A stretch of DNA of 64,000 bases from Phallusia mammillata (lineage: Eukaryota > Chordata > Ascidiacea > Phlebobranchia > Ascidiidae): contig QLIY01000147.1 of NCBI GenBank assembly GCA_003260075.1, positions 62,001-126,000 on the forward strand, read 5' to 3'. Position 1 is the first letter of the stretch, and each line of letters starts with the position of its first letter. The position numbers and the translations under genes were made by a program. A model generated the notes under the pieces. That model was not told where the DNA came from. It saw only the letters and a list, made by a program, of their open reading frames with translations, and did not search any database. Below, piece by piece: positions 1 through 12,200 of the stretch.

Positions 1-389
1 AGCTTGAAGAAACAGGTGAAATGCACATTATTAAATCCTTCATAGCAAATGTAACAATGCCTTTATTACTGTTTCTAAGTAGCTGCTGAGGCTGCAAGGG
101 AGTGCAAAGAAGAGTATTTTGATATTTACAGCCAAGTTAAAACAGGAACAACCGAAGATGTCAAATAAATTTTTCAGGTACGGAAAGGTTGTGTTGCTAA
201 ACTTGATTAAAGAAATATTTTAGGCCGTTTCAACACCAAGATATATAGAAATACTGCTGTACTATGTATCTTCCTATTGACCCCGGCATAAAAAACAAAC
301 AATCGTAAAAACAAACGCTAAACAGAATATTTGGAAGGAGTTACATGGCTGTATTCGATTGAGTGAAGAAGTGTCCAAAAGAGCTTTCT
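1..389. other. Left-edge non-coding sequence
   Basis: AT-rich, no exon recognised. It should belong to the SLC4 intron that follows exon 22 or to its 3' end. Confidence 0.5.
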
Positions 390-740
390 TGAGTAATCCT
401 ATTTTTCGGGAAGAGCTATTAACACCATACCTCACGGAAGACCCACATTTAGATAATTATCGATAGGTGGCGCAAAGAGCACTTTTTACATTTAAAACGT
501 TCTATCTCCAAAAATGCCCACGGTTAGCGCTATTAGGGTCGGGATAAGGTATTAGCATTTTTAATTTTACAAAGCTAGCAAAAGAACTTAGTTACTAATG
601 TAAAACTTTCAAAAACTTATTTCCCAACCCAACCCCTCTTCAGCCGCTAAATAAATAATTGAGCTCTTTACGCCACCTATCGAAAATGGATCTCCCGTGA
701 GGTATGGCGTTAATAGCACTACCTATTTTTCGGTAGTCAA
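390..740. repeat. Long inverted-repeat MITE
   Basis: An inner pair, cgataggtggcgcaaagagc (461-480) and its reverse complement at 661-682, lies inside a second pair of arms: 392-445 against 688-740, both carrying the taccTcac(g)gga and cctatttttcgg blocks. The centre is about 180 bp. The structure is a foldback DNA transposon; no transposase is seen. Confidence 0.65.
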
Positions 741-2619
741 CCAAAATCTTTTCTGGCCTGACTTTTTGTACAGTTTCGCGAAGTTGATACACAAGAGGGC
801 GGCCTTCCGTTCGTCGCGCAATTTTCCCTTTCCTCGCAACAAGCTGTTGAGGACGCGTTGCTAAGGCGAAAATTCCGAGATTGGTGGAAGCCATATGCAA
901 GGCGCTACAAACACAAAACTGAAAAACCCACATGGTTTTGTGACACTTTCCCCCAATCCAGCTGTTTTTTGCAGCTTAAAACAGATCCGTTTTATACGCG
1001 CGGCGACGCCGTCATTCGGAGAACGACGGTCAGTGACGGCATTGTCATGTGAATTTGCCACTTGGCTCGTAACTGATTAGGTGTTAACATGCAAGTTAAG
1101 TTTTGCGCTGAAAATAGATTTTCTGCTAAGCAGCTCTTTACGACGTACAATGTACGCTTGCAGAAAAATGTGATAGTGACTTGTTAGTTTCATGCAATCA
1201 TAACCCAGAAACAAATGCATGTTTAAACTAGAATGGTGGCTTTCTAATATACTTCCATTTTATATAGTCATATATCCTATTTACCAATTTACTATACACA
1301 TCATTTGATCTACACATATGATTGTTTTTGTACACAAAAACGAATAGATCCCCACACGCGTGTTTGTGCGGATACACGGTAAACAAATGTTACGGTTATT
1401 TATAGATTCTTAAAGACAAATTATGCGAAAGCATTCACCCAACTTTAAAAAAAAAATTGTCCGTATTCTTTTTGCATCATTATTGTCATATAATTACAAA
1501 AACAGCAAAAAGAACGGAAAATACTTTCAATTTAACCACTTGACCTTAATATTGTCAGGAATTTCAGGAATTCATAACTAGGATCAGCTCCGACGCGTCT
1601 ATGCAGACCAGTGATCATGGCACACTCATGTATAAAGCATAGCATAGGCAAAAAATCGAGCCTGCGATGGGCTTCGAACCCGGGGGGGGGGAATGGATCT
1701 CCCGTGAGGTATGGCGTTAATAGCACTACCTATTTTTCGGTAGTCAACCAAAATCTTTTCTGGCCTGACTTTTTGTACAGTTTCGCGAAGTTGATACACA
1801 AGAGGGCGGCCTTCCGTTCGTCGCGCAATTTTCCCTTTCCTCGCAACAAGCTGTTGAGGACGCGTTGCTAAGGCGAAAATTCCGAGATTGGTGGAAGCCA
1901 TATGCAAGGCGCTACAAACACAAAACTGACAAACCCACATGGTTTTGTGACACTTTCCCCCAATCCAGCTGTTTTCTGCAGCTTAAAACAGATCCGTTTT
2001 ATACGCGCGACGACGCCGTCAATGGGAGAACGACGGTCTGTGACGGCATTGTCATGTGAATTTGCCACTTGGGTCGTAACTAATTGGGTGCTGACATGCA
2101 AGTTAAGTTTTGCGCTGAAAATAGATTTTCTGCTAAGCATCTCTTTACGACGTACAATGTACGCTTGCAGAAAAATGTGATAGTGACTTGTTAGTTTCAT
2201 GCAATCATTTCGCCTCACCCAGAAACAAATGGATGTTTAAACTAGAAAGGCGGCTTTCTAATATACTTCTATTTTATATATCCTATATACCAATTTACTA
2301 TACATATCATTTGATCCACACATATGATTGTTTTAGCAAACAAAAACGAATGGGTCCCCATACGCGTGTTTGTGCGGATACACGGTAAACAAATGTTGCG
2401 GTTATTTACAGATTCTTAAAGACAAATTATTAGAAAGCATTCACCTAACTTTTAAAAAAGTTTTGTCCGTATTCTTTTTGCATCATTATTGTCATATAAT
2501 TCTAAAAAATAACGGAAAAATACTCTATTTAGCCGCCTAATCACCTCCGACGCCACTATGCAGACCAGCGATCATGGCACACTCATGTATAAAGCATAGC
2601 ATAGGATAAAAAAATCGAG

Positions 2620-2621
<2 letters not shown>
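685..2621. repeat. Direct duplication joined by G run (685-1681 / 1692-2621)
   Basis: Two copies of about 0.95 kb, a few percent different, are separated by ten G (1682-1691). Both copies end with the block gcatagcataggc/ataaaaaaatcgagcc, the right one at the 93-G run. No exon inside. Confidence 0.85.

Positions 2622-2714
<93 letters not shown>
2622..2714. other. Run of 93 G
   Basis: An uninterrupted G homopolymer. Probably a filled assembly gap rather than genomic sequence. Confidence 0.8.
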
Positions 2715-2716
<2 letters not shown>

Positions 2717-2744
2717 TTCGACTTTCGACGGGCTCACCTCCAAA

Positions 2745-2818
2745 CCCTGTACAGCTCAGTTACTAGAGCGCGAGTCACGGAAAGACTCGTGTCGCGGGTT
2801 CGAATCCCACCACAGGCT
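2745..2818 (+). repeat. tRNA-like sequence (SINE head or tRNA pseudogene)
   Basis: It has an A-box-like cagctcagttactagagcg and a perfect B box gggttcgaatccc. A 5-bp anticodon stem (gagtc/gactc) closes the loop acggaaa. Position 33 is C instead of U, and the acceptor and T stems pair poorly, so a functional tRNA is unlikely. The B-box tail cccaccacaggc recurs elsewhere in the window. Confidence 0.55.
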
Positions 2819-3078
2819 AGATTTTTCTGTCAACAAATTTTTAGCTCTTCCAGCAGTTTTTATTATGGGACATCGAAACGTCGGTATATTATAAAAAACC
2901 TGCTGAAAAATTGTTGATACATTATGCCTGGCAGCAACAGTTTATTCATAGATTTTTCTAGTCTGTGCCTTGCCGTATGGGAATGCTTGGTGACCTACTG
3001 ATTCGTTATAACGCCTTCAATGGGTCTGGTGTACTGTGACATTTAAATCCTAACTTCTTATCATAAAACCCAGCTTAC

Positions 3079-3391
3079 CTCGCAGTGAAGAGACGCCCAT
3101 GTACAGGAAAACTCCATACAGCACAGGCATAGGAATATAGGCCAAGACGGGTGTAAGGAAAACCGACAACCCGATCATCAAGAAAATCATTAGACCAGTC
3201 ACTCGCTGTTCACGGACCCCTAGGAACTTAGGGGCTTCCCCTGGGGCTGAGGTTTCAGTCTCCATCTTCAGGGAGTTCACATGGGTGATACTGAGGACCG
3301 TAGCTGCTACGAACCACGGTAAACCCATGATGGAACATATAATAAGCATTACAGAGACGACTAGCAGGTCAAGATGGTAACCGCAGCCTTT
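3079..3391 (-). CDS. SLC4 exon 22 (last exon in window)
   Basis: It encodes [60 protein letters not shown] and [20 protein letters not shown]. It contains several membrane spans and the most conserved blocks of the family. It ends in phase 1 at GTAAGC. No exon for the following QFFDR...LRHVPLR segment was seen between 1 and 3078. Confidence 0.97.
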
Positions 3392-6186
3392 CTGCAAGGA
3401 TAAAAGTTTGTTATTTTGATGAAATTGATCGAAAATTTGAACTTTTATTTTTATGTGAACTTTGGGTGCTGGGCGTATTGTGACGTCACACACGAGTGAC
3501 GTAACATTTTTTTTTAAATTTTGACCTTCAGGGAAAAGCTAGCACTGAGCATTTAAACTCGGTACCGAGTAATCTAAAGATAATTCGATTCGACCACATT
3601 CCACCAATTATTTACTCGGGCAGGGACACGAGTTGACGCATTTTAAGCAACCGAATATTAGGGTAGTGACTCGAATTGGGCACTTACTAGCAAAAAATAC
3701 TCGTTTCTCGACTTGTCTTGGCGCAGTAAAAGAGTACTCAGGCAATACCAAGATTCGGTCAATTTTTTACAATAATTCATTTGGAAAAGAAGTTGACTTT
3801 AAGAATTTCAAGACTTCGACTTAAAACATTTGCCACAACCGAGTACTCGAGTTGCTACTCGACTCTATTTCTATTCTAACAGCATAGTTTTTCCATAAGT
3901 TGCATAAAGAACTCAATTCAATATAAAACAAAAGCTACAAAATAGACATTGTACAATTGTTCAAACCTTTAGCTTGTTTTCCTTCCTATTGACAATAACA
4001 GCTGTAATCTGTTGGTCCATAAATATAAGGATGGTTGCTAGGAGGGCTGGTGCTATCGCCAAAGGAATGGTCCACCATTCATTCTTACTGAATGGATCAA
4101 TAAACCAAGTACGGTCATCACGAGTTGGCTGGAAAAAAAAACGTTTAACTATGGCTGTGATGGTTATAAACTCTCCTGGTTATTAGGGTTTAGTTAACCG
4201 AATCCAACCAGGTACCCGTTATAAATTAAGTAGTATATGGATAAAATTTGGTCATAAACTATCCAACTGGTTATTATGGTTTAGTTAACCGAATCCAACC
4301 GGGTACCCGTTATAATTTGACCAGTATATGGATAAAATGCCTATTATCACCCAAAGCCGGTTACGGTGAGACAACTGGCTTATTTTACAAAAATGCTGTT
4401 TCAAGCTCTTAAAAACACAATCTACTAGCCGATAGTTGTACAATTAAAAAACCAAACGGTTGCTAGTTAACATATTTAATAACCAGTTACAGTTAACTGC
4501 AAGTGATCGTTTTGAAAACGGCTACTCAATTAATCAATTACAATGCTGTATAGAGTTGCAAACGGGCCTGAAATTGGAGCCCCAACCCGAAAGTGTAAGC
4601 CCGAAACTCGGCCCGAATCGTTTTTGAAAAGCCCGTTTAGGCCCGAAAGTTTGATTGACATGCCTATATATTGAAGCCTCAGGGAAGACCAAAACAACAA
4701 ACACAATAGACAATTGGTTATTAATAAGGCGTTTAAGGCTGTTTGACATTAGGTCAGGTTCAGCAACAGGCTACTTAGCTGGTTACATTTTTTCGAAAAA
4801 ATACTGACACAAAGTGTAAAGTCAGGCCCGAATCAAACCGGATTTTTCCGAAGAAGCCTAAGCCCGAACTCGTCCCTAAACGTCAGGCCCGACTAACAAC
4901 GTGAAGCTATATATTTTACACAAGGCCACATGACCAGCCAATGTATGGCAGTTTTAGTGTGCGGGTTATATTTTAAAGTTTCTATAATATTCTCACCCTG
5001 AATGTTTGGGGGACCACGAGTTTTGATGTGTTCGTTCTCATTAAGATGTCGAAAAGGACGTTAAGACCAATTGCGATCGTTACAGCGAAATCGCTAATGA
5101 CAGATCGAACCTGTTGTTACAAAACAAAGACGATAGTTGAAATAAGTGAAAAACTGCCTGAAAAAGTGTAACAATTCAAAACAAGCCAATAAAACTTCAA
5201 AAAAGTCATTTGAACTCGAATGAAACAGTATTATAAAGCAATCGGCCCAAATTTCCTAATTTATGAAAAGGTTTTAATATATTCGTGCACGAGAATGTGT
5301 TAAAAACATTTTTATTTACAGTCATTGATAAAAATACAGAGGTCGGAGGAATCACCTTGGTGGGAAAGTACCGCGAGGTCTTGAGTCCTTTCAGAAACAT
5401 CGAAATGGAAAACGTGCCGAAGAAAAGGATAACTGACATGAAAAGCGCGTCAGGGGTGTACTCGCATGACTCGCCAACCATCGACCCGCACGAGTAACTC
5501 AAGCAATCCTGCCAAAATCAAACACCCAGGTAAAAACGAGTTCAAACTCGGGAAAAAATGTTAAACTTTCTTATTGCATATCATTACAATATTAAAGTGT
5601 TTTTTTTTTCTTTTTAAACGTATCAGATTTTCATAGACGTTTTAGTGTGGTTTAAAAATTGCAGTGCAAAGTTAAATTAGAAACCAAAATCAACATTTAC
5701 CGTTTTGGTAAGGTTTTCCCAAGCCACACTGTCCACACTGCTGATATTGTAAGGAACACCATCGTACGCACAAACGTAAGAATCGACTCCAGTACGGTAA
5801 AGCATTCCTGTATTGGAAAAAGTAAATTTAAACAAAACTCTACTAATCGGTTTTAAGGTGACCAGAAAATATGACACCATTTTCAATTAAAACGTCTTTG
5901 GTTGTGACTCTGCTGCGAAATACCGGTAACAACTTTGCTAAAATTCTAACGGTTTATGACGTCATGAACACTGCGCTTCAAAAAGCGATATTGGTTATGG
6001 CGTCAGTTGCAAATATGACGTCATTTATATTCAAGAAGTCTTTTTGTGATGTCACTTCGTAAATTTACAAAAATGCTTACAAATTATGACGTCATAAATA
6101 ACACTGTACGTTAGCCCTGATGACGCCATAGTCCATATATTAAAAATATCGTTCCTTTTTATTTCGCAAAGGTTTTGATCGAAAAA

Positions 6187-6258
<72 letters not shown>

Positions 6259-9200
6259 AAAAACGCGACAATTGAATGCAAAAGATTTGCGCGGAAACCG
6301 AATTTTTTTAAAAATTGTCACGTGACTAGCTTACCGTCCCAGATTTTTTCGTGCGAATGGGTCTGAGCTTCTCTGGATGCCTGTGCCATTTCGTCAAGCG
6401 TCGTGTTGGTCGTGATGTTGTACGACGTAAGATTCGGCGGAGTGCAATCGCACCTACGTCACAATGAATTATGACGTCACTAACATACGCTCATACGTCA
6501 TACCACATCATAGAGAAATTTAAAATGTTCCTCACAGCAAAAGTTTTAGAGCACTTAAAAACGGCTACTATATTTCGCTGTGTTGTGTTTTTATTTGTAC
6601 TTTATACTTATAATATAGATTTCGTTAAAATACAACAATCAGGAAATAACCTTATTCAAATAGAATCGATTGAGGAGCTATTAATTAGGAGTTGAAAATG
6701 TTAAATCATAGAAACGTTACAAAAACTTTCACTAACTTACCCATATATCGTGATATCATCTGGATTCCATCCATACCATATTTTTACTTTCTCACCTTCA
6801 TGAATCAATTTCTAAAAAAGAAAATTCCTAAATTACTTTAAAAGCTACGATCAATGCCTAAAACTGGAGACTAGCAGTTGTACCAATGATAGACTACAGT
6901 TTAAGATTCCGCATGCAATTAAATAGAATTTGCAATTTCCCGGAATTTGCCTATTGAATTACACTAAAATACATCAAATTTCTAAACATAGAGTCAGTAT
7001 CAAATTATCAACAAGTGTTACATGGTTTAACATCATACGTACCTTGAAAGCTTCGTAGATGAATATGAATGAGATGAGAGCCGAAAACGATTCCTCCGTG
7101 TATCTTGTGATGTATGAGACAAGACTACTTGCATCCGTTGCAACTAAAATACACAAAAACAACATTACAACATGCAAGTTTTCTGGAGACCTTCACAGTA
7201 TACAAACTTACAAGCAAATTCTCACAAGGAAAAAAAACATACCTCAGTAAGAATAACTAAGAATAACAGAGTTATAAAGAGGCCCGAGGCCGAAAGTACA
7301 AGCCAAAACCCACCCCGAAAACAAAAGATTGTCAAAAAAGTACGAATGAGCCCCAAAGTTACATTCACTAACTTGAAATAATGACACAAAGGTGGCAGAG
7401 TGTGAAACCAGGCCCGAATCAAGAAGCTTAAGCGTAAAACCGAAAACCCGGTCCGCCTTATAACCCTGAATTAAACTACACTTACCCAGCAGTATGCATA
7501 TAGATCCTGTCCAAACGCCAACCCAGAATCGAAATGAAATGTAATCAATACCCACCGATCTGTAAAAATATTAAAAAGTTTTCATTAACGCATTCTGATT
7601 TTTGTGATGCTAAAATTTTAAATGAAGACAAAAAGTGGTTCTTAAAATTTTAGGGTTTCGTGTTGGACACCTAAATTTTGTCATTTAGTTATAAAACATG
7701 CTCATACAAATTACAGTTCTCACTTGTTAATTCGTTACTGAACAAGAAAAAATGGTTATACCAAACCTATTCGTTGCTACACTTACGTGCATATTTCAAA
7801 CATGATCTTTTCAAACACTAGAATCGGTCCTGTACTTCCAATGATGGTAAGAGGTTGACCTGAGAGGAGATGAAAAGCACAACCCGAAATTGCACCTCCG
7901 AATATAGATTCCATGGTACCCTGAAAAGGTTGTGTTAGTTAATACTAAAAACTTAAATCCGTTTTCAATCCTTTATAGGAGTTGGTATTTGACGTTATGA
8001 CTGTTTTACGAAGCGTTTAATGTGCTTTAAGCAAGAAAATGTGTATATGACATGAAAAAATTGAATTAAAAAATGAATTTTTAGTTTTTTTAACGGCACA
8101 AACATGACAAGTGCAAAATGCATTAAAATAGTCATTTTCTTGAAGAAAATTATGCCATTAAGACGCCCAAAATGACTTAACAGTCAACCTATACTGTTGC
8201 CTTATTCAAATAGAATACAAACACGTTATTATCAAAACATAAAACAAACATTTACATTAAACACATACAAAGTACAATTCCTACAATATATACACACTCC
8301 CTAATTTTGAAACAGAAAACAATATAATTATCCTTTCAAAAACTTAAATGCACAAACTTACAATATAGTTATGAGTGGCGTCGCCTAGAAGGCCTCCAAA
8401 AGTGACGATGGGTGTAAGAACGGCGAAGTAAAGGAAAATAAAGGACGCAAGGCATTGGATGCTAAGGCAATCCGTAAAGTCCGATTTGTACCATTTTGCC
8501 TTCCGCTTGATGTCGCCAATGAGACCGCCAAAAATCCTGAAATGTCATACCAGCTGTTACAAGCACACCAATCTAAAAACTTTTAAGTAACGGCCTATAT
8601 ATGTGGTACAGTGCTAAGATTTGAATTGTGTGTAGGTTTGCGTGAAGTTTGTCAGTAAACCCGATTTAAGCGTGCTAAACGACATCCATAAATAACCAAA
8701 CCAAGACGCTGTCGCTACAAAATAGCAGCGGTATGGAGTTAGCAAACAAGACAAGCGTTTACAAGGTGATAAATTACAATTAATAGCTGTCAGGTCGAAA
8801 CCTTAAACGACTTTTATGGGCAAATTTGATTAACTGCCTGAACTCATAAATGTCACGTTGGCACGCACTTTCAATGCAGGTTCATGACCTAGCTTTGTGC
8901 AATCAGGCTTAGCGAAAGATTTTGCATTTTTGTCGAAAAAGCGAGATGCAATTCAACTGTTACGTGCATTGTTTACAGTTTTGGCCATTTTTTAAAGCAA
9001 GTTTCTTTAACGAACGCATATTCAATCTCACAGCAGGTCTATGCCACCCACAGCGGATGCAGCAGTTTTAATAAGATATTTTTCTTGCAAACTTATCGTA
9101 TTATATGCAGTCTTAAGTACTAGTATAAGTAGAAATATTATTGGCCTACTTGATGACGACCCCCAAGAGTGAAAACCGCTTTTCCATCCCTATTTTTAGG

Positions 9201-12200
9201 TCAGTTATGTTTCTAACGCAGCGTGATGCCTTGGTGGTTGTTGTTTTAAGCCAACGGATTATTGTTTGGCTTTGGGGCAAGTTTTAATTAAAGTCTCTTG
9301 AAAGTTAAAATTATAAAAGGCGACCCTTTATCACATTACGTTTTTTGCAAAAAAAATTTGTTTTTTTGAAGAATTTTGTATTAGCTTTTTAAATAGCATT
9401 AACTTAAACTAGTTTTTATAGCACATGTCATTTTGCGATTAAATAACCTTTGTGTAATTTGAATTCAAAATGTTCAAAAATGTAACACAAAGATTTTACC
9501 GAATAGGTATTACAGTTGATGCTTAATATTTTACAACTACTTTAAAAAGCCACATCAAAACCTGTTTTCTGGCATTTATGAAAGCAGCATTAAACCCTAC
9601 TTAACATTTGAAGGCGTAAATTAGCAAGTAAAAACGACGACATTTTGAAAGTTCAAATTTTTGAAAGTTAAAATGGCTAAAGGTTATAGCGTGACATGGG
9701 GTTATGATATGTGCTTTAAAGTTATTGACCTACAGTACACAGTGCGCAAATCACTATAAAAACTGCTTCCTATCGAACATTAACTATCTGTGGTAACGTA
9801 AATTACCCTTTTCATCCCTGTCAGAACATAACGACCAAACAAAACGCAAAAACATAAGTTTCCAAAGCATTGCTGCAACGTTTATATCCCGTTAGCTTTT
9901 AATGAGTTGATTTTTGCTAAGCTTTTTAAACTTTGCCCTAAAGTTCCAGTAACTAAGGCATAAAGGTATTTGTTTTTGCGACATTATCTTTTACGACTGC
10001 ACGCGTATAATACCGCATTTATAACTTTAATTTGAACCCCATAATTGTAATGTCTGCAAAATGATGGTAATTTTTTAGCACCGTCATTGCGATGTCTACG
10101 TCACGTGTCACGTGGGGCTAGTGAAGCATATCGGCGGTTTTTATCCGATGTTATTAGTTCTAAGCTTAAAATCCCCGCTTTGCCTATGGCTTTGACTGAT
10201 ATGTAGATTTTACAACTTTTTGCCAACAAACTTACAAAATACTTTGACCATTGTCAGCACAGCCGAATAAACTACAAGCACACTTAATCTTTGAAACTAA
10301 AATATTTTTGATTTTGATCATAAAAACTTGGCACTTTGACGAGTTTGTGCTCAATATTTTGCAATGATTAGCAGATTATGAGTAAGCACTAAGATCTAGA
10401 AGGGTGCATTTTGCCATTGCACATAGACTTGACGGATTTTGAACCGTACCATATTACATACACCTAATTTATAATGGGTCCAATATTAGCGACTGTCTTT
10501 TATAACCTTAGCAAATTATAACAAAAAAAGCAATTTCGGTAGCAAGTACTCCAGTATTGGTTTGACTTATTGCAAATGTAGCAATATGGTATTAGTTGTT
10601 CAAAAACATGAGGTCAGAAAATAATTGGTAAGAGTGAAATACAAGTACATACTTTCCAGTTCTGAGTAGTTCGGGTCCAACTGTCCCATGATCAGGTGCA
10701 TCATGATCTGCGTTTGCTTTTGGATTGTGGGCTGGTTCAAGACGTTTTTTCTAGAGATTAATCATAAATAATGAGTTATTACTGAACGGCATGTTGAAAA
10801 TAATTTATTCCTAGTAAGTTAACAATTCCAGCCTACACCCCAGAAATTGTTATGTGCTTGTGTCAGCTTCTGTTTTCGTACAGCCGCCGTTTTTACGCTA
10901 AATGTACTGTTTTCGAAAAAAATGTACCCGTTTTGCCAAGCTATCTAAACAGCTGTTGCAAAACACAGTCTGGACAAGTTTTATTTTTGTCTGTGTGACA
11001 CTGTTAACAGTATGTTGTACGTCAGTGGTTCTCAAACTTTTTTGACCGCGACCCAAATCTGAGTTTTATAAACATCTCACGACCCAAGCCTCAAACATCA
11101 AAAAATGTAACAATTTCGAGGCCACGTCGTCGCCGCATAGGAGTCTGCCCATGTCAAAATGGCTGCAGGTTTAACGAGTTCGATTCGACAATACTACATA
11201 ACACAACACACATTGTGGCTTTGCAGTACCATGATCATTGATAGAAGTGAATCCCAAATCTAAAAATGTTTCCTTGTACGAATCGCCTACTTATCCTCAA
11301 ACGCTAACTGTTACATCTCCACGTTCAGTTTCGCATGATTAACTTTTATTCCCCGTGCTATAACGTAACAATCGCTATGTGCGTAACAGTAAAATTGGAA
11401 GGCTATTGTAGTTAGTTCATTTTACTGTACAACGTGGTCGAGTGAGGGGACTTCACTACTACTACATTAAGTAAGTTCGTCTGTGTTTACTTAATGCAGT
11501 AATAGTTCGTTTGGGCAGAATTAAATCACCCGAGCGCGACCCATTTTTTGACCCTGCGCGACCCATGTTTGGGTCGCGACCCATACTTTGAGAACCACTG
11601 TTGTACGTGATTGACACAGTAAATGCAATATCAACAGATTAAAAAAAATCATTTTTGCCATTTGTGTAACCCTATTTACCAACATATATTTTCAATTTTG
11701 CGAATACATTTTTTTTATTCGGTCAAAATCAGTTTTAAATTATCAGCAATTTGGTGTTTTACCTGATTTCCAGGTAAATCTTTGGGAGGTTCGATTCTGA
11801 CACTTGCGTCCCACGCCCCGGGAGGTAAAACGGTCACTTGGTCGAGGAATTCATCAATTCCAGCAAGTAGATCGGTTCGGGTTTTCGCTTTGTAAGCTAC
11901 CTCGTGAAACACCTGAAACATATTGATCATATGAAACATGAAGACGTCATGAATGTGATCAATTCGTGATAAGTCATGATTTTCGGGTTTTTACTTTGTA
12001 AGCTACCTCGTGATACACCAGGAACGTATTGATCATATGAAACATGATGACATCATGAATGTGATCAATTCGTGATAAGTTTTTGCTTTGTAAGCCAATT
12101 TGCAAAACAGCTTTCAATCACAGGGCATGTTATTCATATGAGCATGTAAATCGTATGAAACAACTAGACACCGTGATTGTGATAAATTCATGATAAGTCA

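Larger units (their letters stand above)
5950..6485. promoter_or_regulatory. Cluster of TGACGTCA palindromes in SLC4 introns 16-17
   Basis: TGACGTCA or near-identical sites occur near 5958, 6018, 6088 and 6472, with half-sites (tgatgtcac, tacgtcat) between. The sequence is that of the cAMP-response element. Clustering may come from repeat expansion rather than regulation. It includes the G run 6187-6257 and exon 17. Confidence 0.3.

Noticed and set aside
640..2218. Paired open frames of 60-116 codons repeated at 640-1061 and 1532-2218
   Set aside because: They lie in a duplicated foldback MITE region. Both strands and several frames are open and no family is recognised.
2537..2743. Long Pro- or Gly-rich open frames over the G runs (also near 6052, 21969, 36464, 38135 and 50204)
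   Set aside because: They are translations of pure G or C homopolymer with random flanks and have no splice or start context.
2745..2818. Functional tRNA gene with a GGA anticodon
   Set aside because: C at position 33, a mismatched T stem and poor acceptor pairing; the B-box tail is repeated in SINE-like fragments.
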